Below, piece after piece: positions 1 to 9,601 of a stretch of DNA of 64,000 nucleotides (its first letter is position 1; the number at the start of each line of letters is the position of its first letter). The position numbers and the translations under genes are program-made. Under the pieces are notes generated by a model. That model was given only the letters and a program-made list of their open reading frames with translations, did not search any database and was not told the origin of the DNA. Source of the stretch: Paracoccus aminovorans (GTDB lineage Bacteria; Pseudomonadota; Alphaproteobacteria; Rhodobacterales; Rhodobacteraceae); assembly GCF_900005615.1 (NCBI RefSeq), contig NZ_LN832562.1, positions 668,501-732,500 on the forward strand, written 5' to 3'.

Positions 1-2
1 AC

Positions 3-1517
3 CCGCACCACCCGCCGCAAGGCACCGTCCGCGACTGGCTCGACATTCGCGCCGCCGAGCGGGGCGACGCCACCAGCCACATCTTCCCCGGCGACGGCGG
101 GGTGCTGACCTGGCGCGAGCTGCAGGGCGAGGCCGCCCGCATCGCCGGACACCTGGCCGGGCTGGGGCTGTCCTGCGGCGACAGCGTAGCGCTGATGATG
201 CCCAATGGCCGCAATGCGGTGCTGGGCCTGTTCGGCGTGCTCTACGGCGGCTTTCGCGCCACGATGATCAACCTGGTCGCTGGGGCCGAGGCGGTCGGCT
301 ATGCGCTGTCGCATTCCGGCGCCCGGGCGCTGCTGCTGGATCCGGGCCAGCGCGAGCTGCTGGACAGCGCGCTGGCCGCCCATCCCGCCGAGCCTGTGGT
401 GATCGAGGCCGGTGACGGCTTCCGCTGGCCCGCCGGCTGCGAACCGGCTGCGCCGCATCCGCATGGCGCGGGGCACGACGCGCTGCTGATGTATACCTCG
501 GGCACCACCGGCCGGCCCAAGGGCGTGCTGCACAGCCATGCCAGCCTGCTGGCCGGCGGCTGGACCACCGCGCTGGCGCATGAGCTCTGCCCCGAGGACC
601 GGGCGATCTGCGTGCTGCCGATCTATCACATCAACGGGCTTTGCGTGACCATCCTGGCGCCGCTGCTGTCGGGAGGCTCGGTGGTGGTTTGCGAGCGCTT
701 CTCGGCCAGCCAGTTCTGGACCAGCTGCGAACGGCACGGGGCCAGCTGGTTCTCGGTCGTGCCGACGATCATCTCGCATCTGCTGCATGGCGAGGCCGAG
801 CCGTCGCCCGACGCCCGGACGCGGCTGCGCTTCGGCCGCTCGGCCTCGGCGGCGCTGGCGCCCGAGGTGCAGTCGGGCTTCGAGCGCCGCTTCGGCATTC
901 CCATCGTCGAGACCATGGGCCTGACCGAGACCGCGGCGCAGATCCTGTCGAACCCGCTGCCGCCGGGCCAGCGCAAGATCGGCTCGCCCGGCCGGGCGGT
1001 GGGCAACCAGGTCGCGATCCTGTCGCCCGACCTGCGCCCGCTGCCGCCCGGAGCCGAGGGCGAGATCGCCGTGCGCGGCGCCAATGTCATGCGCGGCTAT
1101 CTGGGCGACCCGGACGCGACCGCCGCCGCGCTGACCGCGGACGGCTGGCTGCGCACCGGCGACCTGGGGCGGATGGACGAAGAAGGCTACGTCTTCGTCA
1201 CCGGCCGCCTGAAGGAGCTGATCATCAAGGGCGGCGAGAACATCGCCCCGCGCGAGATCGACGAGGCGCTCTATACCCATCCCGACGTGATCGAGGCCGC
1301 GGCCTTTGCCCGCAAATGCGCCCGCTACGGCGAGCGGGTCGAGGCGGCCGTCACCCTGCGCCCCGGCTCGGCGCTGCAGCCGCCCGAGCTGATCTCGATC
1401 TGCGAGCAGCGGCTGGGAAAGTTCAAGTCGCCCGAGGTGATCCACCTGATGGCCGAGCTGCCCAAGGGCCCCTCGGGCAAGATCCAGCGCCTGAAGCTGG
1501 CGCAGCTGACGCAATAG
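3..1517 (+). CDS. Acyl-CoA synthetase / AMP-forming ligase, 5' end outside window
   Basis: Adenylate-forming ligase that would activate a carboxylic acid to its acyl-AMP and then acyl-CoA thioester in the cytoplasm. The reading frame is open from base 3 with no stop, so the true start lies upstream; a GTG at 102 is internal to the conserved N-terminal region. Visible motifs in family order are the phosphate-binding loop YTSGTTGRPKG (from base 492), the GLTET motif, GWLRTGDLG, GGENIAPREID at the C-terminal hinge, and the PSGKIQR lysine motif near the end, so the catalytic core is complete. The MFS gene downstream (157 bp gap) is co-directional and may import the acid that this enzyme activates. 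Substrate cannot be told from sequence. Confidence 0.9.
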   Translation, partial: PHHPPQGTVRDWLDIRAAERGDATSHIFPGDGGVLTWRELQGEAARIAGHLAGLGLSCGDSVALMMPNGRNAVLGLFGVLYGGFRATMINLVAGAEAVGYALSHSGARALLLDPGQRELLDSALAAHPAEPVVIEAGDGFRWPAGCEPAAPHPHGAGHDALLMYTSGTTGRPKGVLHSHASLLAGGWTTALAHELCPEDRAICVLPIYHINGLCVTILAPLLSGGSVVVCERFSASQFWTSCERHGASWFSVVPTIISHLLHGEAEPSPDARTRLRFGRSASAALAPEVQSGFERRFGIPIVETMGLTETAAQILSNPLPPGQRKIGSPGRAVGNQVAILSPDLRPLPPGAEGEIAVRGANVMRGYLGDPDATAAALTADGWLRTGDLGRMDEEGYVFVTGRLKELIIKGGENIAPREIDEALYTHPDVIEAAAFARKCARYGERVEAAVTLRPGSALQPPELISICEQRLGKFKSPEVIHLMAELPKGPSGKIQRLKLAQLTQ

Positions 1518-1674
1518 CGCCCAAGGGGCAGGAAGGAGACCTCATTTCCCAAGAATACGGCCCGGCGCCGAAAGCCCGAAGACCCGTCGGAGGAGGACGG
1601 GGCTTCAACAGAGGACCGCGCCACGGGCCGCAGACGGACGTGCCACCACATCCAGCATAATCCAGGGAGGAGAC

Positions 1675-2988
1675 ATGCTAAGGCTTACCCGCTTCAGGAC
1701 GACGGACCGCGTTCTGTTCGTCATCTGCCTGATGTATCTGGTCACCTATATCGACCGGGTGAACATCAGCACCGCTGCCCCCGCCATGCAGGCCGAACTG
1801 GGCCTGTCGAATTTCGAGCTCGGGCTGGCGTTTTCCGCTTTCGCCTATCCCTATGCGCTGTTCCAGATCCTGGGCGGCCGCCTGGGCGACCGGCTGGGGC
1901 CGCACAAGACGCTGATCATCTGCGGCACGGTCTGGTCGGCCGCGACGGTGATGATCGGCTTCGTCGAGGGCGCGGTCTCGCTGATCATCGCGCGCGTGCT
2001 CCTGGGCATGGGCGAAGGCTCGGCCTTCCCGACCGCCACCCGGGCGCTGTCGAACTGGATGCCGGCCGAGAAGCGCGGCTTCGCGCAGGGCATCACCCAT
2101 GCCTTCGCCCGCTTCGGCAACGCGCTGACCCCGCCGCTGATCGCCTTTCTGGTCATCGCGCTGTCCTGGCGGCATGCCTTCGTCATCGTCGGCCTGATCA
2201 GCTTCCTGTGGGTGGCGCTGTGGTGGTGGTATTTCCGCGACGACCCGCGCAGCCACAAGGGCATCACCCCCGAAGAGCTGGAGACCCTGCCCGACCAGAA
2301 GATCGTGGGCGAGCGCAAGACCCTGCCCTGGGGCCGGCTGCTCAAGCGCATGCTGCCGGTGACGATCACCGATTTCTGCTACGGCTGGACCCTGTGGCTG
2401 TTCCTGAACTGGATCCCGTCCTATTTCCTGCACCAGCACGAGCTGGACCTGAAGAAATCCGCCATCTTCGCGGCCGGTGTCTTTCTGGCCGGGGTGGTGG
2501 GCGACCTGACGGGCGGCTGGCTCAGCGACGGCATCCTGCGCCGCACCGGCAATGTCGCCCTGGCGCGGATCAGCGTCATCATCCTGGGCTTCCTCGGCGC
2601 CTTCGCCTGTATGCTGCCGGTGATGTTCTCGACCGACCTGGTGACGGTGGCGATCAGCCTCAGCGCGGCCTTCTTCTTCGCCGAACTGATCGTGGCGCCG
2701 ATCTGGGCCACGCCGATGGACATCGCGCCGCAATATTCCGGCACCGCCAGCGGCTTCATGAACTTCGGCTTCGGGCTGGCCGGGATGATCTCGCCCATCG
2801 TCTTCGGGCTGATCATCGACCTGACCGGGCGCTGGGACCTGCCCTTCGCGGCCTCGCTGGTCCTGCTGCTGGTGGGCGCGGCCTGCGCGCTGTTGATCCG
2901 CCCCGACCGCCCGTTCCGCGACGATATGACGGACGGAGACGAGGACCTGGACGGCGATCCGCGTCTCGCCGGCGCGGTCTCGAAGTGA
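1675..2988 (+). CDS. MFS transporter, ACS (anion:cation symporter) type
   Basis: Twelve-helix inner-membrane secondary transporter of 437 residues. The N-terminus reads YLVTYIDRVNISTAAPAM, the typical first-helix signature of the ACS family (hexuronate, galactonate, phthalate and related organic anions), followed by the loop motif GGRLGDRLGPHKT. The start is fixed by a strong GGGAGG ribosome site seven bases before ATG. It follows the acyl-CoA ligase gene on the same strand, so uptake and CoA activation of the same aromatic or sugar acid is a plausible pairing, but this is inference. A hairpin terminator follows the stop. Confidence 0.88.
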   Translation: MLRLTRFRTTDRVLFVICLMYLVTYIDRVNISTAAPAMQAELGLSNFELGLAFSAFAYPYALFQILGGRLGDRLGPHKTLIICGTVWSAATVMIGFVEGAVSLIIARVLLGMGEGSAFPTATRALSNWMPAEKRGFAQGITHAFARFGNALTPPLIAFLVIALSWRHAFVIVGLISFLWVALWWWYFRDDPRSHKGITPEELETLPDQKIVGERKTLPWGRLLKRMLPVTITDFCYGWTLWLFLNWIPSYFLHQHELDLKKSAIFAAGVFLAGVVGDLTGGWLSDGILRRTGNVALARISVIILGFLGAFACMLPVMFSTDLVTVAISLSAAFFFAELIVAPIWATPMDIAPQYSGTASGFMNFGFGLAGMISPIVFGLIIDLTGRWDLPFAASLVLLLVGAACALLIRPDRPFRDDMTDGDEDLDGDPRLAGAVSK

Positions 2989-2995
2989 CGAAAGC

Positions 2996-3019
2996 GGGCC
3001 TGCCCTTGCCGGCAGGCCC
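2996..3019. terminator. Bidirectional hairpin between convergent genes
   Basis: Perfect 9-bp inverted repeat GGGCCTGCC / GGCAGGCCC with a 6-base loop, followed by CTTT. It lies between the stop codons of the MFS gene (2988) and the ABC ATPase gene on the other strand (3037), so it can serve both transcripts. The T-run is short. Confidence 0.65.
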
Positions 3020-3036
3020 CTTTCCCTGGCCGGTCG

Positions 3037-3987
3037 TCAGGCCAGATGGCAGGCGACCGCCTGCCCGGCGGCGATTTCGCGCAGGACCGGCATCCGCTGC
3101 CGACAGTCCTCGACCGCGATCGGGCAGCGCGAGGCGAAGCGGCAGCCTTTCGGCAGGTTGACCGGGCTGGGCGGGTCGCCCTGCAATCGCGCCCCGCCGC
3201 CCCGCCGCCGATGCTCGGGCGCGAGCGAGGGGGCCGCGGCGATCAGAGCCTGGGTATAGGGATGGCGCGGCGCGGCGAAGATCTGCGCCGCCGGCGCCTT
3301 TTCCACGATCTGGCCCAGATACATCACCGCGATCTCGTCGCAGATGTGGCGCACGACGCCCAGGTCGTGGCTGATGAACAGATAGGTCAGCCCGGTCTCG
3401 CGCTGCAAGCGGCGGATCAGGTTCAGCACCTGCGCCTGCACCGCCACGTCCAGCGCCGAGACCGGCTCGTCGAAGACGATCAGGTCGGGCTTGGTGGCCA
3501 AGGCCCGCGCCAGCCCGATCCGCTGCCGCTGCCCGCCGGAAAACTGATGCGGGTAAAGCGACTTCAGCTCGGGCCGCAGGCCCACCTGGGTCAGCAGCTC
3601 CTCGACCCGCTCGTCGCGGCCCGAGGGCTCGCCCAAGCTCAGCAGGTCCATGGGCTGGCGGATGATCCGCCCGACCCGGTCGCGCGGGTTCAGCGACGAA
3701 AACGGGTCCTGGAACACCATCTGGAAGCGCGGCCGGGCGCGGCGCAGTTCCTCGCCCTCGATGCGACTGATGGGGGTGCCGTCCAGGTCGATCTCGCCGC
3801 CGGTGATCGGGGCAAGCCGCATCACGGCCAGCGCCGTGGTGGTCTTGCCCGAGCCGGACTCGCCGACGATGCCCAGCGTCTGGCCGCGCCGGATGTCGAA
3901 GTTGACGCCGTCGACCGCATGGACCGTGCCGCCGTTCGCGGTCGGGAAATGCACCTTGAGGTCGCTGACGGAAAGAAGCTGGGTCAT
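3037..3987 (-). CDS. Peptide/opine-type ABC importer ATP-binding protein (DppF/OppF-like)
   Basis: 316-residue cytoplasmic ATPase of the dipeptide/oligopeptide/nickel importer class. Walker [12 protein letters not shown], signature [15 protein letters not shown] and Walker [13 protein letters not shown] are all present. The C-terminal cysteine-rich oligopeptide-transporter extension ([15 protein letters not shown]) is the family hallmark and can carry an iron-sulfur cluster in some members. It is the last gene of the five-gene operon and overlaps the DppD-like gene by four bases, indicating translational coupling. It would form the heterodimeric motor with the preceding ATPase. Confidence 0.93.
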   Translation of the reverse strand: MTQLLSVSDLKVHFPTANGGTVHAVDGVNFDIRRGQTLGIVGESGSGKTTTALAVMRLAPITGGEIDLDGTPISRIEGEELRRARPRFQMVFQDPFSSLNPRDRVGRIIRQPMDLLSLGEPSGRDERVEELLTQVGLRPELKSLYPHQFSGGQRQRIGLARALATKPDLIVFDEPVSALDVAVQAQVLNLIRRLQRETGLTYLFISHDLGVVRHICDEIAVMYLGQIVEKAPAAQIFAAPRHPYTQALIAAAPSLAPEHRRRGGGARLQGDPPSPVNLPKGCRFASRCPIAVEDCRQRMPVLREIAAGQAVACHLA

Positions 3988-4976
3988 GCGGGGACCTCGC
4001 TGGGTTCAAGCTGGATGCAGGCGGCCGAGTGGCCTTGCGACATGGCGACGTGGCGGGGCTGGGCGGCGTGGCAGGCATCGACGGCCAGCGGGCAGCGCGG
4101 CGCGAAGGCGCAGCCGCGGCCGAGGTCGGTCAGCGCCGGCACGATGCCGGGGATCTCGGGCAGGTCGGCATCCGGGTCGGCGTCGACGCGCGGGATGCTG
4201 GCCAGCAAGCCGCGCGTATAGGGATGGCCGGGATTGTCCAGCACGGCGTCGGCCGACCCGCGCTCGATGACGCGGCCGGCATACATGACCGCGACCTTGT
4301 CGGCCATTTCCGCCACCGCGCCCATGTCATGGGTGATCAGGATGATGGCGGTGCCGGTCTTTTGCCGCAACTCGTCCAGCAGGCCGAAGATCTGCGCCTG
4401 CACGGTCACGTCCAGCGCCGTGGTCGGCTCGTCCGCGATCAGCAGCTTCGGCTCGCAGGACAGCGCCATGGCGATCATCACCCGCTGGCGCATGCCGCCG
4501 GAAAGCTGGTGCGGATAGGCGCGGGCGCGCAGTTCCGGCTCGGGGATGCCGACGGCGCGCAGCATGTCCACGGCGCGGGCGAAGGCGGCCCGGGGGCTGA
4601 CCTTCTGGTGCAGGCGCACCGCCTCGGCGATCTGCTCGCCGCAGGTGAAGACCGGATTGAGCGAGGTCATCGGCTCCTGGAAGATCATGGCGATGTCGCC
4701 GCCGCGGATTTTGCGCATCTCGGACTGGCGCAGCTTGGTCAGATCGCGGCCCTGGAACAGGATGCTGCCGCCGACCACCTTGCCGGGGGGCGAGGGGATC
4801 AGGCCCAGCACCGACAGTGCAGTCATGCTCTTGCCGCAGCCGGATTCGCCGACGATGGCCAGCAGCTCGCCCGGGGCGACGCTGAAGGACACGTCGTCCA
4901 GCACATGGGCCACGCCGCGCCGGGTGGCGAAATCGACCTTGAGGTTGCGGATGTCCAGAACGGGTTCGGTGGTCAT
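3984..4976 (-). CDS. Peptide/opine-type ABC importer ATP-binding protein (DppD/OppD-like)
   Basis: 330-residue ATPase paired with the OppF-like protein. Walker [12 protein letters not shown], signature [15 protein letters not shown], Walker [13 protein letters not shown] and the C-terminal extension [15 protein letters not shown] are visible. Start ATG at 4976 lies three bases after the permease stop, and the end overlaps the next ATPase gene by four bases. It powers uptake by the two permeases encoded just upstream. Confidence 0.93.
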   Translation of the reverse strand: MTTEPVLDIRNLKVDFATRRGVAHVLDDVSFSVAPGELLAIVGESGCGKSMTALSVLGLIPSPPGKVVGGSILFQGRDLTKLRQSEMRKIRGGDIAMIFQEPMTSLNPVFTCGEQIAEAVRLHQKVSPRAAFARAVDMLRAVGIPEPELRARAYPHQLSGGMRQRVMIAMALSCEPKLLIADEPTTALDVTVQAQIFGLLDELRQKTGTAIILITHDMGAVAEMADKVAVMYAGRVIERGSADAVLDNPGHPYTRGLLASIPRVDADPDADLPEIPGIVPALTDLGRGCAFAPRCPLAVDACHAAQPRHVAMSQGHSAACIQLEPSEVPA

Positions 4977-4979
4977 GGC

Positions 4980-5879
4980 TCAGCGCTCCCTCATCCGGGG
5001 GTTGAAGGCGTCGTTCAGCCCGTCGCCGACCAGGCTGACGCCCAGCACGGTCAGGAAGATCATCGCCCCTGGCAGTGTCACCACCCACCATGCGTCCAGC
5101 AGGTATTCCCGGCCCGAACCGATCATCAGCCCCCAGGACATGAGGTTCGGGTCCGAGAGGCCCAGGAAGCTGAGCCCGGCCTCGAACAGGATCGCCATGC
5201 CGATGGTCAGCGTGGCCGAGACGATCAGCGGCGGCAGGGCATTGGGCAGGATGACGCGCCAGATGATGTTGCCGTCGCCGGCGCCGATGGCGCGCATGGC
5301 GCTGACATATTCCAGCGTGCGGATGCGGCGGAACTCGGACCGGGTCAGGCGCGCGGTCTGCGGCCAGCTGACGATGCCGATGGCCAGCGCCACGTTCACC
5401 AGCGTCGGCTGGAACAGCGTCACCACGACCATGGCGAACAGCAAGGGTGGCAACACCTGGAAGAACTCGGTCACGCGCATCAGCATGTCGTCCACCCAGC
5501 CGCCGTAGAAACCGGCATAGGCGCCGATCAGCACCCCGATCAGCATGGTGATCAGCGCTGCGGCAAAACCCACGGCCAGTGTGGCGCTGCCGCCCGCGAT
5601 CAGCCCGGCCAGGATGTCGCGGCCCAGGTTGTCGGTGCCCAGCGGGATCGTCGCCTCTTCGCCGGGCGGCGTCAGCGGCGCCCAGACGATCTCGAACGGA
5701 TCGACCTGGTAGAGATGGGGTCCGGCGAAGGTCATTGCCATGACCAGGATCAGCAGCGCCAGGCCCAGCATGGCCGAGGGGCTGCGGCGAAAGATGTCCC
5801 AGGCTTCGGCCATGGGACCGCGGGCGGCTGGAACCGAGGTTCTGGCGGGCGCGGTCATGTCTCTAGCGTCCTCCGGCAA
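4980..5879 (-). CDS. ABC importer permease (DppC/OppC-like)
   Basis: 299-residue inner-membrane permease of the BPD_transp_1 family, subtype C. An N-terminal helix (about residues 35-55) precedes a short periplasmic stretch with [17 protein letters not shown], the conserved entry motif of DppC/OppC proteins, then five further helices. The cytoplasmic coupling-helix region reads [20 protein letters not shown] (EAA motif). The 5' end overlaps the DppB-like gene by 17 bases, so translation is coupled. Confidence 0.92.
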   Translation of the reverse strand: MPEDARDMTAPARTSVPAARGPMAEAWDIFRRSPSAMLGLALLILVMAMTFAGPHLYQVDPFEIVWAPLTPPGEEATIPLGTDNLGRDILAGLIAGGSATLAVGFAAALITMLIGVLIGAYAGFYGGWVDDMLMRVTEFFQVLPPLLFAMVVVTLFQPTLVNVALAIGIVSWPQTARLTRSEFRRIRTLEYVSAMRAIGAGDGNIIWRVILPNALPPLIVSATLTIGMAILFEAGLSFLGLSDPNLMSWGLMIGSGREYLLDAWWVVTLPGAMIFLTVLGVSLVGDGLNDAFNPRMRER

Positions 5880-6834
5880 GGCGCGGGTCCAGCAGGCGCG
5901 ACACGAAGTCGGTCAGCAGGTTCGCGATGATGACGATCAGGGTGGAGAAGAACAGGATGCCCAGCACGGTCGGATAGTCGCGCGCCAGGATCGACTGGAA
6001 GGCCAGTGTGCCGAGGCCGGGCCAGCTGAACACCGTCTCGACCAGCACCGCGCCCGAGATGATGGCGCCGAACTGCATCCCGGCGACGGTCACGACCGGC
6101 AACAGCGCGTTGCGGAAGGCGTGGCGGCCGAAGACCTGCCGCTCGCTGACGCCCTTGGCGCGGGCGGTGCGGATGTAGTCGGCGCCCAGCACCTCCAGCA
6201 TCGAGGCGCGGGTCAGCCGGCTGTATTGCGCCAGATAGACCAGCCCCAGCGTCAGCGCCGGCAGCACCAGGTGATGGGCGATGTCCAGCACCCGGCTCAG
6301 GAAGCCGCCCTGTTTCACCACGTCGATCATGCCGGCGATGGGGAACAGCGGGATGGTGGCGCCGAACAGGATCACCAGCATCAGCCCGGTCCAGAACACC
6401 GGCGCCGAATAGCCCACCAGCGACAGCACCGTGACCACCGCCGAGGCGATGCCGCGCGGGTTGCGCGAGGCCAGCATCCCCAGCCGCGTGCCGACGATCA
6501 GCGCGAAACCCAGCGCGGTCGCCACCAGCAGCATGGTCGGCCCCAGCCGCGACAGGATCAGATCGACCACCGGGCGGTTGTAGTAATAGGACATGCCCAG
6601 GTCGCCCTGCAGCGCGCGGCCCAGATACAGCCCCAGCTGGGTCAGCAGCGGCTTGTCCAGCCCGTATTGCTGGCGGATCGCGGCCATGACCTCGGCGCTG
6701 GCGCCGCCCATCTCGCCGGCGATGACCTCGGCCGGATCGCCGGGGGCAAGCTGGATCAGCAGGAAGTTCAGGACAAGGACAGCGAGGATCAGGGCAGCCG
6801 CATAGAGCAGCTGCCGCAGGATACGTCGAAACAT
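5863..6834 (-). CDS. ABC importer permease (DppB/OppB-like)
   Basis: 323-residue inner-membrane permease forming the channel with the DppC-like protein. It has the N-terminal helix and the LAPGDPAEVI motif of OppB/DppB proteins, the coupling-helix stretch RTARAKGVSERQVFGRHAFR and the C-terminal VETVFSWPGLG block. It lies 18 bases after the stop of the binding-protein gene and before dppC in the standard order for this importer class. Confidence 0.92.
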   Translation of the reverse strand: MFRRILRQLLYAAALILAVLVLNFLLIQLAPGDPAEVIAGEMGGASAEVMAAIRQQYGLDKPLLTQLGLYLGRALQGDLGMSYYYNRPVVDLILSRLGPTMLLVATALGFALIVGTRLGMLASRNPRGIASAVVTVLSLVGYSAPVFWTGLMLVILFGATIPLFPIAGMIDVVKQGGFLSRVLDIAHHLVLPALTLGLVYLAQYSRLTRASMLEVLGADYIRTARAKGVSERQVFGRHAFRNALLPVVTVAGMQFGAIISGAVLVETVFSWPGLGTLAFQSILARDYPTVLGILFFSTLIVIIANLLTDFVSRLLDPRLAGGR

Positions 6835-6852
6835 CGGGATTGCCTCCGCCGG

Positions 6853-8445
6853 TTACTGCTTCAGCCAGACCTCATCCATCGGCCCCATCGTCCCCCAGAT
6901 CGAGACGGGCGGGTTCTGCACGGCCTGCGAATAGACCGTGTGATAGGGCACTTCGTTGATGAAATGGATCGGGATGTCGGTGGTGATCTGCTTGAACGCC
7001 TGGGCGTAAAGCTGCTGGCGCTTGGCCAGGTCCGCTTCGACCCCGGCGGCGTTCATCAGCTTGTCCACCTCTTCGTTGCAATATTGCTGGGTGTTGGACC
7101 AGATGATGCCCTCGCGGATGTTCGAGCACAGATAGGTCCGGTTCACCCCGATCACCGGGTCGCCCCAGTTGAAGACCTGGTCCATGGTCATGTCGAAGTC
7201 ATACGAGGACACGCGCTGCGACCAAGTCGGGAAGTCCGGCGAGGACCGCACGGTGACCGCGATCCCGACCTTGGCCAGCGCCGCCTTGACATATTCGGCG
7301 ACGGCGCGTTGCTGTTCCTCGATGTCGGGCATGTAGTCGATGCGCAGCGCCAGCTTTTGCCCGCCCTCGCCGAAGCCAGCCTCGGCCAGAAGCGCCTTGG
7401 ACTTGTCGAGGTCGAAGTCGTAGCGCTCGACATCTTCGGTATAGAAGGGGCTGCCCTGCACGACCGGCTCGATCGAGGGCTTGGACAGGCCCGAATGCAG
7501 CGCCTTGGTGACGAAGTCGCGGTCGATGGCATAGGCGATGGCCTGGCGGACCCGCACGTCCGACAGCGCCGGATGCTTGGTGTTGAAGGCCAGCCAGTTC
7601 AACGGGCCGATGCCGGCATAACCCTTGTCGGTCACGGTCAGGTTGCCGGATTTTTCCAGCCGCCGGATCAGGCGGGTGCCGTCGAGCAGCGGGAACATCT
7701 GCGCCTCGCCCGATTCCAGCGCCAGCACGCCCGAGTTGGCGTCCTGGTATTGCCGGATCACGATGCGGTCCAGATAGGGCTTCCCTTCCAGGAAGAAGCC
7801 GTCATAGCGCTCCAGGATGATGTGCTGGCCGGGCTCGAACTCGACCACCTTGAAGGGGCCCGAGCCGACCGGCAGGTTGTTCTTGGGGTTCGACTTGATG
7901 TCCTGGCCGTCGTCGAAGACGTGCTTGGGCAGGATCGGCGTCAGCGAGGCCGACAGCACCAGCAGGATCGCCGGATGCGGCTGCTTCATGCGGATGACCA
8001 CGGTCTGCGGATCGGGCGCCTCGAAAGCCTCGACCGGCGCGAGCATGGTCGAGAACGGGTGGTTCTCCTTGACCACGCCCAGCGACCAGATCACGTCCTC
8101 GGCGGTGATGGGCGAGCCGTCGTGGAAGGTCGCGCCCTGGCGCAGTTTCAGCGTCAGCACCTTGCTGTCGTCGCTGAATTCCCAGCTTTCGGCCAGATAG
8201 GGCTGCGGGGTGAAATCCTCGCCATAGCGCAGCAGCGTGGCAAAGATCTGCGCCGCCGGCACGGCGGTCGCGACGCCCGACTGCACGGCCGAGTTCAGGT
8301 GGCGCGGCTTGTGCACGGACGCCAGCACCAGCGTTCCGCCCTTTTGCGCCTCTTGGGCGGAAAGCGCGGGGGCGGTGGCCAGGGCGGTCAGCGCGACGGC
8401 ACCGGCCAGCAGGAAACGACGCGAGAAGGCGGGGGGAAGGGTCAT
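6853..8445 (-). CDS. ABC importer periplasmic substrate-binding protein (SBP_bac_5 family)
   Basis: 530-residue extracytoplasmic binding protein of cluster C (DppA/OppA/NikA-like). The N-terminus contains SRRFLLAG followed by a hydrophobic stretch and an ALSA cleavage region, compatible with a Tat or Sec signal peptide ending near residue 30. Family features include KGGTLVLA at the mature N-terminus, LTLKLRQGATFHDGSPITAEDV, and VRQAIAYAIDRD. Ribosome site GGAG lies six bases before ATG. As first gene of the operon it has its own 107-bp upstream region behind the LysR gene. Ligand could be a peptide, an opine, glutathione or an N-acyl compound; the adjacent amidohydrolase suggests an amide or cyclic-amide substrate. 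Confidence 0.93.
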   Translation of the reverse strand: MTLPPAFSRRFLLAGAVALTALATAPALSAQEAQKGGTLVLASVHKPRHLNSAVQSGVATAVPAAQIFATLLRYGEDFTPQPYLAESWEFSDDSKVLTLKLRQGATFHDGSPITAEDVIWSLGVVKENHPFSTMLAPVEAFEAPDPQTVVIRMKQPHPAILLVLSASLTPILPKHVFDDGQDIKSNPKNNLPVGSGPFKVVEFEPGQHIILERYDGFFLEGKPYLDRIVIRQYQDANSGVLALESGEAQMFPLLDGTRLIRRLEKSGNLTVTDKGYAGIGPLNWLAFNTKHPALSDVRVRQAIAYAIDRDFVTKALHSGLSKPSIEPVVQGSPFYTEDVERYDFDLDKSKALLAEAGFGEGGQKLALRIDYMPDIEEQQRAVAEYVKAALAKVGIAVTVRSSPDFPTWSQRVSSYDFDMTMDQVFNWGDPVIGVNRTYLCSNIREGIIWSNTQQYCNEEVDKLMNAAGVEADLAKRQQLYAQAFKQITTDIPIHFINEVPYHTVYSQAVQNPPVSIWGTMGPMDEVWLKQ

Positions 8446-8552
8446 CTGGTTCTCCGTGTTGGATGCGCGGCAAATTCTGGGCGTTGACGCTGCGTCCTAC
8501 AGATCGGGCATGGGGGGGCTTTTCGGCAAATGCATTTTTGCGCCCGAATTCC

Positions 8553-9497
8553 TCAGAAATCCTGTGGAAGGTAGGGACGCACGAAGGCGCGGTCGAATTC
8601 GCCGCGCATCGCCTGCAATTCGCAAGTGGCGATAATCGCTTCGCAAACCGCCGTCAGATTGACGTCGCGCCGGGTCAGCACCCCGGCGCGCGGGGCATCG
8701 TGTTCGCCGGCCAGCGGCAGGCGCACCAGATCGCCGCGGGCATAGGTCTGCTTGCTCATCGGGCGGATGTTGAAGATGCCGTAGCACATGCCGGCCGCGA
8801 TCAGCGCCCGCATCATGTCGGTCGAACGCGCCGAATAGGCCACGTTCGGCTTGAGGCCCCGCGTCGCGAACAGGTCCATCAGGTAGCGCCGCGACAGGTC
8901 TAGGTCCAGCACCACCAGCGGCTCGGGCGCAAGCTGCTCCAGCGTGACGAAGCGGCCGCTGGCCAGCGGATGCGACGCCGGCAGCGCGGCATGGGGGTGG
9001 CCGACGAAAAGCGGCAGGAAGCGATAGGCCAGTTCGTTGATCAGCCCGTAGCAGAAGGCGAAATCGGCGTCGCCGGTATCGACGGCGCGCACCACCTCCT
9101 CCCAGTTGCCCTCGACCACCTCGATCATCAGGTTCGGATAGCGCTCGCGCACCTCGCACAGGATCGTGGGCAGCAGGATCGGCGCCAGCGGCGTGAAGCA
9201 GGCGATGCGGGCGGTGCCGTCGATGCGCTGCTCCAGGTCGGCGATCTTGCCGTCGAACCGCGCCTGCGCCACCAGCAGCAGCCGGATCTCGTCGATGATC
9301 TTGCGCCCGAAACTGGTAGCTCCGATCCCGCGCGAGGGCACCCGGGCAAAGACCGGCTGGCCCAGCTGCGCCTCGATATGGTCGATGGCGGCGGCGATGG
9401 ACGAGGGCGAGACCGCCAGTGCCTCCGCGGCGGCGGTGATCGACTGGTGCCGTTCGGCTGCCTCGATATAGCGCAGGTGCTTCAGGGTGTAGTGCAT
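8553..9497 (-). CDS. LysR-family transcriptional regulator
   Basis: 314-residue DNA-binding regulator. The N-terminal winged helix-turn-helix begins LKHLRYIEAAERHQSITAAA and continues through the linker helix; the rest is the periplasmic-binding-like effector domain. A longer frame from 9545 exists, but the start at 9497 has a GAGGG ribosome site and gives the usual LysR N-terminus, so it is preferred. The gene is upstream of and co-directional with the importer operon and divergent from the amidohydrolase gene, so it probably controls both. Confidence 0.9.
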   Translation of the reverse strand: MHYTLKHLRYIEAAERHQSITAAAEALAVSPSSIAAAIDHIEAQLGQPVFARVPSRGIGATSFGRKIIDEIRLLLVAQARFDGKIADLEQRIDGTARIACFTPLAPILLPTILCEVRERYPNLMIEVVEGNWEEVVRAVDTGDADFAFCYGLINELAYRFLPLFVGHPHAALPASHPLASGRFVTLEQLAPEPLVVLDLDLSRRYLMDLFATRGLKPNVAYSARSTDMMRALIAAGMCYGIFNIRPMSKQTYARGDLVRLPLAGEHDAPRAGVLTRRDVNLTAVCEAIIATCELQAMRGEFDRAFVRPYLPQDF

Positions 9498-9601
9498 CCA
9501 TCCCTCAGGAAAATACCGGAAATCCCGCGTAATTATGCATTTCACGCAGGATGTTTGTCACGGCTAATCTGCCCGCGAAGCCCGATCCGACGGAGAACCG
9601 C
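9498..9601. promoter_or_regulatory. Divergent promoter region with possible LysR site
   Basis: 104-bp region between the LysR gene and the amidohydrolase gene. It contains the imperfect dyad GCGT-N13-ACGC at 9527-9547, centred on ATGCAT and locally AT-rich, a reasonable candidate for a LysR T-N11-A type operator. No convincing -35/-10 pair was assigned. Confidence 0.4.

Noticed and set aside
1678..8487. Long open frames on the strand opposite to the MFS and ABC importer genes (for example 1678-2733 minus, 4029-5930 plus, 5740-8487 plus)
   Set aside because: They are mirror frames of GC-rich genes with strong third-position bias; products are Arg/Gln/His/Gly-rich without domains, whereas the genes on the other strand have complete family motifs.
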